Below are positions 10,246-20,446 of a stretch of 64,000 bases of DNA, in pieces. The translations under genes were made by a program, and so were the position numbers. How positions within the stretch are numbered: position 1 is the stretch's first letter; each line of letters opens with the position of its first letter. The notes under the pieces were generated by a model, which ran no database searches, had not been told where the DNA came from, and saw only the letters and a list, made by a program, of their open reading frames with translations. The stretch is from Agrypnia vestita. Taxonomy: Eukaryota > Arthropoda > Insecta > Trichoptera > Phryganeidae. The DNA lies in assembly GCA_016648135.1 (NCBI GenBank), contig JADDOH010023172.1:1-64000 (forward strand), given 5' to 3'.

Positions 10246-10620
10246 GTTATTTTTTTCCCCAAAAAAAATTATGCTACAACTTATTACTATTACTTACACA
10301 CTAGATGACATGCAAAAAAAAACGGTTAAAACTACTCTAGTAGGAGTGGAAATTTAAGTAGTGTTGTAACCGTCTGATTCTATAGGTTTTTGTAAGATTA
10401 TCTAAGAGCGTCTTTAGTTATTTTTTGAACTGTGGTAATAATCTGTTTGTTTGTCTCTGTTTATTTGGTAGTTTATTCCATAACTTTGGTCCAGCCACCG
10501 CTAAAGCGCGGTCACCGAAATAAGTTTTTTGGACACAATTTACTCTAACAAACCTACTTGTAGTAGATGTTTATGCTGAGCGATGTGTTAATTGTCTATT
10601 ATTTGCAGAAAATGGAACGC
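10246..10620 (-). mobile_element. CR1-like LINE, RT C-terminus and UTR (right piece)
   Basis: On the minus strand (about 10545-10455) it reads FGDRALAVAGPKLWNKLP, the same C-terminal motif as at 3.9 kb. The 3' UTR then runs leftwards, with AAAAATTATG... matching 1438 onwards, and continues in the piece at 9571-9656. Confidence 0.75.
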
Positions 10621-12730
10621 ATAACTCGATAATGTATTGATTATATAAATGACAATGTTATTTTACAAAATAAAAATTGTTAATTTCAGAATGCGGCCGT
10701 ATATTTTGGGATACACAGTATTCTGTTGCTTTATTTCTCATTGTCCCCGAGGAAAGGAGGCAGACGCTTAAACATTAATCACGTGTGGTCGTTTTGCATA
10801 TTTAACCGTCTCGTCTTCCAGATTATCTCCGGCCGCCAATTCATTTAACTTCCAGGATCCCGCGCTGGGCCGCGGAGCACACAACCCGGCATACGTCTCC
10901 GCGGCTGGATAATAAAATGGCCAAGAACAAAGGGAAGACCTCACGATAAAGTACACCATCCTACATAGTTACATCGCTCTGTAGTCTGAAGCATTCTCTT
11001 CGGCATTATCCATGAATAAAATTGTCTTAGATATTTCCATAAACTGATATTTGCGATGACAAAGGCGGACGGACGATGGATTCCTCGACATCCCCTCAGG
11101 TCCTTTTCAATGTCGTCATCAATGTTCAAGATGAGAAAATAAAATGATCATTTGGTTATTGTTACTTCTACACCCTATATTTCTGTCACTATGACAAACA
11201 TATTGGCTTTAATTTAATATTTCAACGCTTTGGATGAAGAATTACTAGATGTGTGCGAAACAAACTGATTTTTATAAACTTTTGAAATAATATTAGTACT
11301 TATTTTATACAATAGCCATCAAAAACTTATATTTTAAATAAAAATCCAGATTGCAATGACTGGTTTGTGTGATGATAGAAATTTCGCTTCGACGTCAAAT
11401 AAACAGGTCTTTTTCATGTCGGTCCGACATCACAATCCATCAATGCGTAACAAAATATTGATGTATCTCTTTTAATTTAAAATGGTTTATATGCCATGGC
11501 TGCACTGTTGGGTATTGAAAAGTGCAAAATCGTATATGCAGACATAAACATGTAGACATAGACACAGCATGTAATTTCTGCTATAAAGATCCCATCTAAA
11601 ATTGCAAAAGTCATAAATGTAAATTAATTTAGTAATTACGTCCCGTGTATTTTTTAGTGTTGGTGTAACACTCACCAAAATAACAATCTTGTGATTTTCA
11701 GAATACGACCGATAACGTTTAACATTATTTTTTTCTCATTTTCAAGACGACGACTCCCGTCTTGCTCTGACCGTCATATTAGGGATCGGGATCGGCGATC
11801 AGTTTTGGCATTCCAAAACTCCTGCGCCTTGCTGGTCTTGTATTCAGGGATGACTTCAGCTCGGTTTCATCGAAGTCTTCGATGGTTACGTTAATTATAA
11901 AACAATGGACTAACAACGGACAAATTAACAAAAGTTAATTTCATATTTGTCGAAGCGTATAACTGAGTTCTTTTCAGAACTTACCTGTGGATAAAGAATT
12001 AACGTATTTACGTACGTGAATTGTCTAATTAATCATGCGTTGAATAACAGGGTATATCAATTAATTAATGCTTTATTCAAACATTTGTCGTATCGGATTG
12101 CATCCCAAATATTTTGCGCTGAGCGACGAACGAAGCCAATTAATATTTGTTAGATTTTGATTCTCTACATTTTGAACGAGCCACCAAAACTCATCAACTC
12201 CCCATTTGAAGCTATTCGAGTCGTCTTAGCAATTTCCTTCGAACTTCGTTGATTTATCTCTGATATAAATAGCCAGTTTCCTGATCGGTAATTGGAATAA
12301 AGACGAAATCGAAGAAAACGAAATGATTAGATCACTCTCGCGAGATGTATCGAGATCGGGCCAATGGTATCTCGTCACAGTCAGTACAAATATTCATTGA
12401 AAGTTGATAATAATTATAACAATTTCTAATGTGAGGCTGATAACGATTTTTTTTGAAAATAATTTGAGTTTCGTAGCATTTTAAAAATGCAATTAAAAAG
12501 GGTACCCTATTTTTCGGCAAATGAATCTGGGACGTGAATAAAAATTACATATGTTAACTTTCTATAATGTATCTACATATTTTGAAAACAAATTCCGCGA
12601 AAATTCATTTAATTGAAATGGCCGTAAGTTAATACTGACTCACTTTAAACTGATATTTTTTGTTCTCATTCTATTCAGATGATTCTCTCTTAAGTTTATC
12701 TGGTTACGTTAGGTAGGGTTATGATAGTAA
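10621..12730. other. Unique non-coding DNA
   Basis: No gene recognised. A GC-richer patch at about 10790-10930 and another at about 11740-11880 each carry short ORFs without known domains. The rest is AT-rich with no repeat I can match. Confidence 0.5.
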
Positions 12731-12734
12731 CCTT

Positions 12735-12870
12735 ATTGATATTGGATGGATCGTACGGACAGTGGATCGTATCCACGTGGCATTGGATGGAACTAATGGA
12801 CAATGGATCGTAGCCACGTGACTACTCAATGAGTCGTAGCCACGTGACATAGTCACGTGGTATTTTACGT
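12735..12870. promoter_or_regulatory. E-box (CACGTG) cluster in a degenerate tandem repeat
   Basis: Four perfect CACGTG palindromes lie at 12774-12779, 12815-12820, 12841-12846 and 12854-12859. They sit inside loosely repeated units of the form GGATCGTAGCCACGTG. CACGTG is bound by bHLH and bHLH-PAS factors such as Myc/Max and CLOCK/CYCLE. Whether this is a regulatory element or only a minisatellite cannot be told from sequence. Confidence 0.45.
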
Positions 12871-13904
12871 AGGGTCTGCGATCGTAGCTCTAACCCATCC
12901 CTTTAGAAAATGCAGATATGAACGTATGAAAGCACTCAATGGGCACGGGCCGCCCGCGCTTTCAGTGGCCGCCAACTCTTCCCGGCTTCGACGTCGTCGC
13001 CAGACATATGTGTATAACTCTGCAAGAAAAAAATGTTTCTTAACTTTCAACCTTCAACTTTCAACTTTCTTAACTTTTAACCTAACGTTCTGGTGTTATT
13101 GGGACAATGTATTATTTAGAAAGAAAGAACAACATAATAATTAATAATGTTGTCGTGTGTGAATCGAAATTAGGTTAAACTTATTTGCGCTAAGATTATT
13201 TATTAAGGTCAGTTTTCAAAATATAGCCGTACTGTAATCGTATCGGAATCCAGGATTGGACAGCCTTTCCTTCGGTCCGAGACACCCATTAGCTACACAT
13301 CTCAAATTTGTGCTAAATATTTGATCTCTCTTGAGGCTGACGGGTTCGTTTGAAACACAATACGAGGTCAGGCATTAGCGGGAATACTTCTGAGCGAGGA
13401 GTTTTATCCGTTTGCTCAATTTAGACTCCCAACCCCATTTATCCCGTTTTTGAACCCCAGATAACATTTTAATAGCCGAGAGTGGCTTTCGTCAAACGAT
13501 TTTAAACTGTAACAAGAAGCTTCGTGTAACTTCCCCGAGACTTTCTTGTTAATATACTTTAGGAACCGAAAGCCTCTTCGTGTCTGGCCTCCATTCATTA
13601 ACATTTTTATTAAGAGTCCCTAGACGGTCTTGTTAACAAAATACATTGAGCTAATTATATTTGTTATGGGGACTGTATTGTTAGGTTCGAGGCGAAATTT
13701 CTCATGAATGTTTTCTAATTCAATGTGCCTATTAACATACTTACACGTTTAGGTACGATACGAAAGTACTCGCGTTTTTTTTTTTTACTTCTGAAATATT
13801 GTAGGGAGCAGTATTAGTACAATAACCAATGAATTACAGTCTTAAGCTATAGATATGAGATAATTCCTACAAAGGAACAAAAAATATAAATATTATTACA
13901 CTAA
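12871..13904. other. Non-coding, nothing recognised
   Basis: Includes a short run of ACTTTCAAC-type imperfect repeats at about 13040-13085. ORFs of about 60-95 codons have no recognisable features. Confidence 0.5.
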
Positions 13905-14017
13905 AGTATATGAACAAATTAGAAGTGAATGTAATGCTGGCTGTAGTGTGGTAGACAGAATAAAGAAAATAGTGCTAAGAATGTTTGGTCATGTATATAT
14001 ATATATATATATATATT
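13905..14017 (+). mobile_element. RTE-like LINE fragment ending in a TA tract
   Basis: Reads NEQIRSECNAGCSVVDRIKK and then FGHV, the same peptide segment as the copy at 31.4 kb. A TA microsatellite at about 13996-14017 then replaces the rest. Confidence 0.7.
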
Positions 14018-14094
14018 TATATGAATATGGCGGTCGACACATGATAGAATACCATGTCTATCAAATTTTTGGAAATTGTATATATTTAAATTTT

Positions 14095-14220
14095 ATAACA
14101 TGTTCATTGGTGGAAATGGTGAACGTTATATTGTGTAAAGTAATCACTTAAGCCAGCCGTACGATAGATCGTAAGCCCTATGAACACTCAAAGGCTTCCA
14201 TACCTACTCTCCCATAAAAA
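14095..14220. mobile_element. Foldback MITE family E, right arm only
   Basis: Contains GGTGAACGTTATATTGTGTA, AAGTAATCACTTAAGCCAGC, TAAGCCCT and CTTCCATAC, the right-arm block of the complete copies at 56.9 and 62.5 kb. Confidence 0.6.
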
Positions 14221-14910
14221 ATGTAATTTCGTCTCTGAGAGACATCTATAATACTTATATATATATATGTAACAACGTGATTTTATTAAAAATGTAAAAT
14301 GCTTAACGCCTAACGAGCACAAACAGTCATATTGGACAGGTGGTAGACGTGTTTGAAGAAGCCCACGGGCCGGGTGCGTTGATACTAGATAAAAACTCGG
14401 TGCACGGGTGACGGTGCACTTTCTGGTGCGGCCGTCACGTGGAGTGGTCAGTAATTAATGGGGCTGGTGGACCGAATCGGCCGAAACATCGCTCCAAATA
14501 TCGTGACACGGCCGAGCAAGCCACCGAGACGAAACGAATGTCAGGTCTCTTGATCTTTTTCACTTCCTCCGCTTTCATTTCCAATACGATCACTACCTTA
14601 ACGAAACGAATGGTAAACATTTTTTCCATCAGGTATCCTAAAAAGTGACACTTGCTTCGTGTAACAATGGCTTCGTAATATTTCAACAATCTATTGAAAA
14701 TGTTGGAGGGGTTTGTACATACAACCAAATAGACGGGCACGTGTTTGCTTTTCTTGAAAAAATGTATGTATGCTATAGACAGATTTTATCATACCATATC
14801 TAACTAACAATCGCGTGTCTACGATACTATCAAAAAACCATGCATGGACCATGACCCGTAGGGACCAACGGAGGCTATTCTGATTTGAAAATAAAATATT
14901 AAAGTCAATA
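14221..14910. other. Non-coding with a GC-rich island at 14330-14560
   Basis: The island (about 230 bp) is far more GC-rich than its flanks and contains GTGCAC twice around a CG-rich spacer. It has a 101-codon minus-strand and a 69-codon plus-strand ORF, neither recognisable. Candidate conserved intronic element. Confidence 0.4.
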
Positions 14911-15053
14911 CAGTCGCCGGCAAACTTCTTGAAATTCTTTGGCGTAGTGGGGGAATGCGTAGAAGACAAAATTTGGGTCTCTTTGGTGGAAAGGTACGTG
15001 CGCAAACTTCCCCCCACTACGTCGTAAAATTTCAAGATTTTTGTCGGCTACAG
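14911..15053. mobile_element. 143-bp TA-inserting MITE (family A), copy 1
   Basis: Begins CAGTCGCCGGCAAACTTCTT and ends in the inverted equivalent (TTTTTGTCGGCTACAG), with an internal second inverted pair of GTGGGGGAA-type sequence. Its length equals that of the copy at 34985-35127, which is in the opposite orientation. CAGT ends and a TA flank suggest a Tc1/mariner-type MITE. A 114-codon ORF crosses it by chance. Confidence 0.7.
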
Positions 15054-15760
15054 AGTGGGGCATCCGGTCTCCAGCCACGCGCCGTACATACCGCGTGACG
15101 TCTCGTCCGCCTTAAATCGTGTCCAACGGATTTCCCTGTTGGACTGAACAGGCTATCTGGTGCGACCTTACCCGTCCTGGCTGGTGTTCTACCAGGTGAT
15201 GGAAGTGAATGTCCGCAGCACTCTTAAGCCCGCCATTCACGGGCGTGCCATCGTTCCAAACGGCACGCCATCGCTCCAAAATACGCTAATTGAACCGCAT
15301 GGGTATTGACATTCACGAGCGTATTTTGGAGCGATGGCGTGCCATTTGGAACGATGGCACGCCCGTGAATGGCGGGCTTTAGGAAGAGACTGGAGGTGTG
15401 ATTTTCAAGTTATGTCAATTTCAAACTCGGCTAACGATTACCAGGAGTTGTGTGCAACGATCAAAACTGTTGTAATTGAGAAGTGGCAAGAAAAATGGGA
15501 CATGGCGCCTATAATGAGGTGGATCTACTCCTTGCATAAAGATGCCATGAAAAATAAAGGCAAGTGAGGTCCTTAGACCATCATGCAGTTAGTCTCGAGA
15601 CACGGCGAGTTTCGGAGTAAACTTCTTGATCCGGGGCTCGCCGTTTCACCGTAGTGCACCTGCAGTCGCGTGCCTCAGACGCCGGAGCACATCCTTTGGA
15701 CATCCGAGCATATCATGAGAGACGCGAGAGGATATGTTAGAAAGTTTGGGAAGGGTGGGG
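15054..15760 (+). pseudogene. R1/Jockey-group LINE, C-terminal remnant
   Basis: Downstream of a nested MITE the + strand reads KWQEKWD, then RWIYSLHKDA, and later PQTPEHILWTSEHI preceded by C.C spacing. This is the order seen at the C-terminus of R1/TRAS-type reverse transcriptases, including a degenerate zinc-knuckle-like CC..H end. Stops (for example before the CTCSR segment) and frame changes show it is dead. The 5' part before the MITE (15054-15223) is probably the same element but is weaker. Confidence 0.55.
15224..15381. mobile_element. Harbinger-like hairpin MITE nested in an R1-like remnant
   Basis: Arms start AGCCCGCCATTCACGGGCGT and are near-perfectly inverted over roughly 60 bp each (15227-15289 and 15317-15378), with TTA on both sides (15224-15226 and 15379-15381). 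The 3-bp TTA duplication fits PIF/Harbinger. The high arm identity implies a more recent insertion than its host remnant. Confidence 0.7.
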
Positions 15761-16214
15761 CATTGTTCTTTCTTTCCATCTTTCCATGTTACGCCTATTT
15801 AAGCCAGTGTTGCGCACTCAGAATAGCGCGCAGCGCTAGAGACATAAGTATAGGCTTTAATTGGTATTAGTTTAGGGTAGATTTTGCGAAAAATTATGAT
15901 TGGCACATGCGCAGCTTTAAGTATTTATAATATCAAAAATTTTCCCCTAAATGGTTCTAGTAAACAAAATATGATTATGATGAGTACACGTCGCTGGTAG
16001 CCCGTTTACGATGAAACATGAAGCAAAGAAACAAAGTTTGAGAGCACCAGAATAGCAGACTTTGAATTGCTATCTTTTACGGACGCCCAAGTTTCCAACA
16101 TCTTCTAAATATTATATTCATAAGAGATCACAGATAAAAAATAACAACATGTTCGTACTGGTCAAGATGTTGAATGAAAGCTACGTTTCAGAATTTTGAG
16201 GCTTCCTAGAATAC
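15761..16214. other. Non-coding, nothing recognised
   Basis: No ORF or repeat match beyond background. Confidence 0.55.
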
Positions 16215-16323
16215 ATACTTAAACGAGTAGCTTGTTGGTCTTGTGACATTGGCCTCGTGATCCAAAGGTTGCGGGTTCGATCCTCACTCCAGACTAGCAA
16301 GTTAGTCCTATTTTCACATCTCT

Positions 16324-16387
<64 letters not shown>
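16215..16387 (+). mobile_element. tRNA-derived SINE with 60-nt poly(A) tail
   Basis: A tRNA-like head with A-box-like TAGCTTGTTGG and B box GGTTCGATCC (16274-16283) is followed by AGCAAGTTAGTCCTATTTTC and the 3' block CACATCTCTATTT, then 60 uninterrupted A residues at 16328-16387. RNA polymerase III would transcribe an intact copy. The body is shorter than at 41.2 kb. The long pure tail suggests a relatively young insertion. Confidence 0.8.
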
Positions 16388-16390
<3 letters not shown>

Positions 16391-16448
16391 AATACTCAAT
16401 GAATGTAACCAAATATGACTGCCGAATATTTAATAATTCATCGACAGA

Positions 16449-16496
16449 AAAAATTATTACCAATAAACATGCTAATGTTTATTGGTAATAATTTTT
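16449..16496. repeat. Perfect 22-bp hairpin with 4-nt loop
   Basis: Left arm 16449-16470 and right arm 16475-16496 are exact inverse complements (core ACCAATAAACAT) around the loop GCTA. Could be the centre of a MITE or an RNA hairpin. Confidence 0.7.
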
Positions 16497-17483
16497 GCTG
16501 CCGAATGTAACAGCTAATGACTCGTGTAGTATTATTTTGCAGTCGTTAAAAAATATGACGGATTTACCTAAAGCTGAAATACAAAAATATAAATCGTATT
16601 AGATTTTATGACCGCTTAGTTTTAAGGTGTTTAAAACATGAATTGTTATATGTATATAAATGATGGTATAGAAACAACACCGACGCAATGCAATTGACGA
16701 TATTTGAGATAAACGAATTTGTAACTGAATTTTGTATGCTAAACAACCGGCCACAAGTGATCTCATTTCCATTGCATTCATGTTAATTTCATTCATCTTC
16801 CATTGATGATAGTTGTGTTCTTCCATTTAAAAATCTTAGATAGCTATGCTACTTGAACACTTTGTGTTTTATGTTATGTAAAACCCCAATTCAGGGTGTG
16901 ATTATTAATAAATAAATTTAGCATTCTAGCAGCTCTCTATAAAAACCTGTCAAGGAAGGAATATTTTAGATTAATAAAAAAGATTTACTGGTTGCTCCTT
17001 CGCTTATTTTTTCATAAAAAAAAACGGCAAAGCTCTCACGCCGGCAGACAATTTGCGCGCGATATTCTCCGCCGACTTTCCTCCCCTGGTCCAGACACTG
17101 CACTGATTAACTGCTAGAATAGGGGGTTGTAAAGTCGGTATATCTTTGCACGGTAACTTAAAACAGTTCGGCTTCCGTACGGTTGAATTAGCCGACCGAT
17201 GGAAAGAAGTAAAACAACTTTCTTCCCACTGACGACTCGATTTCCGCTCTAGAAAAAATAATGCGGCATGCCCGACAGTGCGTAGAGTCATTAAAGCAAC
17301 GGCACCTGCGGCCCACGGATCTGATCGCGTTCCTGTCGCGGGTAAGCTAGCGTCACTGGAGCATTGGCGCTTGAGGCAAAAGTAAAACTTTTAAATGGCA
17401 CGATCGGAGATTCATAAAACGAAGCCCGCACTAGACTTGGGCATAGGTTACTTTTTATTTATTTTGTATTTTTAGCGAAATCA
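16497..17483. other. Non-coding with GC-richer patch at 17030-17400
   Basis: No gene recognised. Within the patch, CTGTCGCGG|GTAAGC at about 17340 looks like a donor, but no convincing acceptor precedes it. Confidence 0.4.
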
Positions 17484-17507
17484 ATATATATATATATATA
17501 TATAAAA
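17484..17507. repeat. TA microsatellite
   Basis: Short alternating TA tract bordering the Helitron-like relic. Confidence 0.9.
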
Positions 17508-17756
17508 AGAAACCCGTGTTTCCCTATCCGCCAAGTTTTCTCCACAACCACCCATCAGTGGTTATGGCGGTGGATAGCCCTTGGTGTCACATCGAGAATG
17601 TGTGAGTTTGGTGGGGGTGGCTGTGCGTGGGTGACGAAAATGTGCTTTCTAGCACATTGTTTTGTTATGGGAAGGCCGCAAATGCTTCAGATTATTCCAA
17701 AACAGGCGCGCCGACTGTGTCGGTGAGTCTAGAAGGTCCCGGAAAAACCTGCGCTA

Positions 17757-17800
17757 GAAAGTTCTGGAAGGAGAAGGTTCTAGAAAATTCCCGAAAGTTC
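17757..17800. promoter_or_regulatory. Heat-shock-element array, module 1
   Basis: Alternating GAA and TTC triplets with 2-nt spacing: GAA/TTC/GAA at 17757, 17762 and 17767, then, after a one-base offset, GAA/TTC/GAA/TTC/GAA/TTC at 17773, 17778, 17783, 17788, 17793 and 17798. Three units already define a consensus HSF trimer site. Here there are nine. Confidence 0.7.
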
Positions 17801-17873
17801 TATAAGGTTCTAAACTGAGTGGCGGAATGTGTCGGTGTATCTAGAAGGTTTCTGTACATTCAATAAATTTATT

Positions 17874-17917
17874 GAAATTTCTGGAAGGAGAATGTTTTAG
17901 AAGGTTCGCGAAAGTTC
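17874..17917. promoter_or_regulatory. Heat-shock-element array, module 2
   Basis: Same architecture 117 bp downstream: GAA/TTC/GAA at 17874, 17879 and 17884, the same one-base offset, then GAA/TTT/GAA/TTC/GAA/TTC from 17890 to 17917. One TTC is mutated to TTT. Module 2 is a tandem duplicate of module 1. Confidence 0.65.
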
Positions 17918-17967
17918 TATGACGATCCAAACAGTGTACTAAAAATCTACGCGTGCACAGCTAGTTT

Positions 17968-18109
17968 AAAATAAGTTAAATTTTTATTATTAAATAATTA
18001 ATTAAATAATTATTATTAATATAATTATAATTATAATTAAAATAAGTTAAATTTTTATTATTAAATAATTAATTAAATAATAATTATTAATGACATTTAA
18101 AATAAATTA
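17968..18109. repeat. 71-bp tandem duplication, AT-rich
   Basis: The unit starting AAAATAAGTTAAATTTTTAT at 17968 recurs at 18039 with little change. Confidence 0.8.
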
Positions 18110-19344
18110 CGCTGCTTATATCGATGGACATAGGTTATACTGCTAACATAGGTTATTATAGAATTGTACCTAGAATATTATACCCCTGAGACAGTGATGT
18201 GGTTTGCTTTCATTTACTTCATAATGTGCAGAGAGCATGCGTTTTTAGCATTTAAACAATGCCAATATGGATGGCGAAATTGTAGGGCCGCTACTGGCGC
18301 TTTTGCTCGTAGGACGGCCCTAGGTCCGTGGTGGTTCCCACCTCACTGCTGACATAGCTTTTAATAAATGGTAAATAAAAAACAAATTTAACAAAGGTTG
18401 AAATTTGAAAGAGTAGTCAGATATTTAGCTGTACGGGTGGATTCACCGTCTACGTTCCTTTAAACTAAATTAAACTAGACAACGTTATTATTATTAGTCC
18501 AATCTAAATTTTGTTATATTATAAAAAGACACTTTGTGGTGTATATTTTTAAAAATTTTAATCGTAATCGTTTAATAATTCTACAAATGCGTAAATTATA
18601 TTACCTGCATAATAGTATGCAACGAAAATTATATTTTTGTAGGTTATAATAAATACGATTATTTAAACAAACGACAAACAATAATATAAAGAGGTCTTTG
18701 GGCTCAGTGCGAAGCATAACTTCTCAACCAAACTCAAATTATTTTTTGTGTCGATCCTGAAAATCTCGGGTCTAAGATTTTTCAATCCCGGTTTTGCGTG
18801 ACCAGAAGTACGTTCGGGATCCCGGGATCATATTCCCCAGTTATTAAGACATTGAATTTTCATCTAAAAATTAATAAAACAATGTTTTTTCGCTTTTAAA
18901 ATAAAATTTAATTAATCACAAGTTGTTTTTGAAAATATGATGGTTTATAAATACCTCTACCTTTATCTTTAATTACTTAAAATGTCTCGATAAATATTCC
19001 TTTTATGCTTAAGTATTTTATGCCAGGGTCAGTATAATTCTTCAGGTTTCATTTCAAATTTAACCCCGTGAATAAACCATTCGAGACGGTTTTGCGGCAT
19101 TAATCTTTTGCAAACTCTGTCCGAAAACGAACGGACAAAAGTGTGTTGTCTATATTTAAACGCCTTTAAACAAGGCAGTTGAAGATCTGGGCATGTAGAA
19201 CACACACTCTTGTTGTTTATTGCCCCGAGTGTGTGACAACACGGTATCGTCTTGTACCTACGTACGTAAAAAAATTCCTTAGTGAATTCTACCCAACTAT
19301 GAATGCACGTCAATTTATTAACAATATATATCCTATCTTTATAT
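18110..19344. other. Non-coding, nothing firmly recognised
   Basis: A GC patch at about 18285-18340 has an imperfect hairpin AGGGCCG...CGGCCCT followed by AG, weakly like a Helitron end. The remaining sequence is AT-rich. Confidence 0.45.
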
Positions 19345-19525
19345 CCTTTTTTATAGAACTGCACACACGGAACACGTGTCACATCAATATTCTTACTATT
19401 TTCACACTAAGCCAAACATTTGTGCTATGAAAATAGGATTAACTTGCTGGTCTGGAGTGAGGTTCAAACCCGCGATCTTTGGATCACAAGGCGAGAGTCC
19501 TAACCCCGAGAACATAAGCTACTCA
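19345..19525 (-). mobile_element. tRNA-derived SINE (minus)
   Basis: On the minus strand the order is GAGTAGCTT head, a B-box-like GGTTTGAACC, then GTTAATCCTATTTTCATAGC and TGTGAAAATAGTAAGAATAT. This is the same family as the copy at 41.2 kb. Confidence 0.75.
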
Positions 19526-20023
19526 TCTATCTGTATTGCAATAAATATCTTCATAATAAAATATCACGTATTCGGTCGTATTCTGAGATATAAATATTTC
19601 TATTTCTCTATTTTGATACTTATTGTATAACATTGTAATGCCGTCAATATTGACTTTTTAAGTTTGTGAGGCTTGCATTTAATAATTTCAATCCATCAGA
19701 AAGCTCTGAAATGTAAATAAATGTTCAGTTATACACATTTTTTTAATAATTTTACGTTTGAACGGTTGAATTCATTAATTTCAAACCCGTCAAACCTAAA
19801 ACGTTGACATTGATGGCATTACAATCTTATGCAATAACTGTCAGGATACAGATACAGATAGCAAGATTGCTATTTTCCGAATACGCTGAATTCTGAAACG
19901 ATTTTGTTGAGAATTATGAACAGATTTTTAATCATCCCTTTTATCCGGAGCTAATCAATTGTTAATATTTTTTTCCAATAACACAACACGAATAGAAATA
20001 TTCCCCAACTTCCGAAGTGGTTT
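19526..20023. other. Non-coding AT-rich
   Basis: Nothing recognised. Confidence 0.6.
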
Positions 20024-20446
20024 CTAAACAGCGTTTACTTTGTTCAATCTCAAAAGTTCACAATGGATTACTCGCCAAACAAAATCTTTTGTTTTCGAAG
20101 TTTTCACAGCGAGAGTTGCTCGTTGCTTTATTACAAACGGGACTTCAATCTGGTAGCTGCCCGTGTAAAACGGCCACATCGGAATAAACTTCGCCCGGTG
20201 TGCTTGGCCGAAGAATGGAGCGGACCGGTTATGTGGATTGCCACAAATCGGCGGACCAGAGACACGCGCGGGGCCTGTCGCTCCGCAACACCCGCCCAAG
20301 TCGACGCGACAATAGCGGAGCGGGTAACTTTGTCACGCTTCATTAGGCAACTTGAAAGGACCACGATACCGTGTGGTGCGGCCAAGATGTCCAGTACTGG
20401 CGATCCTACTCGTATATCTTTGATAAGTTCCTCAGTATCTATTTAA
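20024..20446. other. GC-rich island, candidate conserved intronic element
   Basis: About 300 bp (20130-20400) of high GC and CpG in AT-rich surroundings. Overlapping ORFs of 127 (+), 91 (-) and 84 (-) codons occupy it, but none shows a domain or splice-site framing. Coexisting ORFs on both strands are expected from GC content. Confidence 0.4.

Larger units (their letters stand above)
17510..17965 (+). mobile_element. Helitron-like relic carrying heat-shock-element arrays
   Basis: The segment ends TACGCGTGCACAGCTAGT. A CG-rich subterminal sequence followed by CTAG and a T is the usual 3' end of lepidopteran Helitrons, though the terminal hairpin looks partly deleted here. The interior is GC-richer than its surroundings, non-coding, and contains two HSE modules (separate entries). 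Without a matched 5' TC end the assignment is tentative. Confidence 0.5.

Noticed and set aside
12735..12870. CRISPR-like array
   Set aside because: Units are degenerate and irregularly spaced, and the sequence is clearly eukaryotic.
14691..15035. 114-codon minus-strand ORF
   Set aside because: It runs into the 143-bp MITE and shares no motif with known proteins.
16215..16300. A genuine tRNA gene
   Set aside because: A- and B-box-like sequences exist, but no complete cloverleaf can be drawn and the unit is followed by a SINE body and poly(A).
17290..17345. Candidate exon ending at CGCGG|GTAAGC
   Set aside because: No acceptor with a polypyrimidine tract lies upstream, and the frame is not linked to another exon.
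18285..18345. Helitron 3' end
   Set aside because: The AGGGCCG/CGGCCCT hairpin has a long loop and the expected spacing to CTRR is missing.
19029..19382. 117-codon minus-strand ORF
   Set aside because: It overlaps a SINE at one end and shows no domain or conserved pattern.
20063..20446. 127-codon ORF as a gene
   Set aside because: ORFs of similar size occur on both strands of the GC-rich island, and no motif is recognisable.
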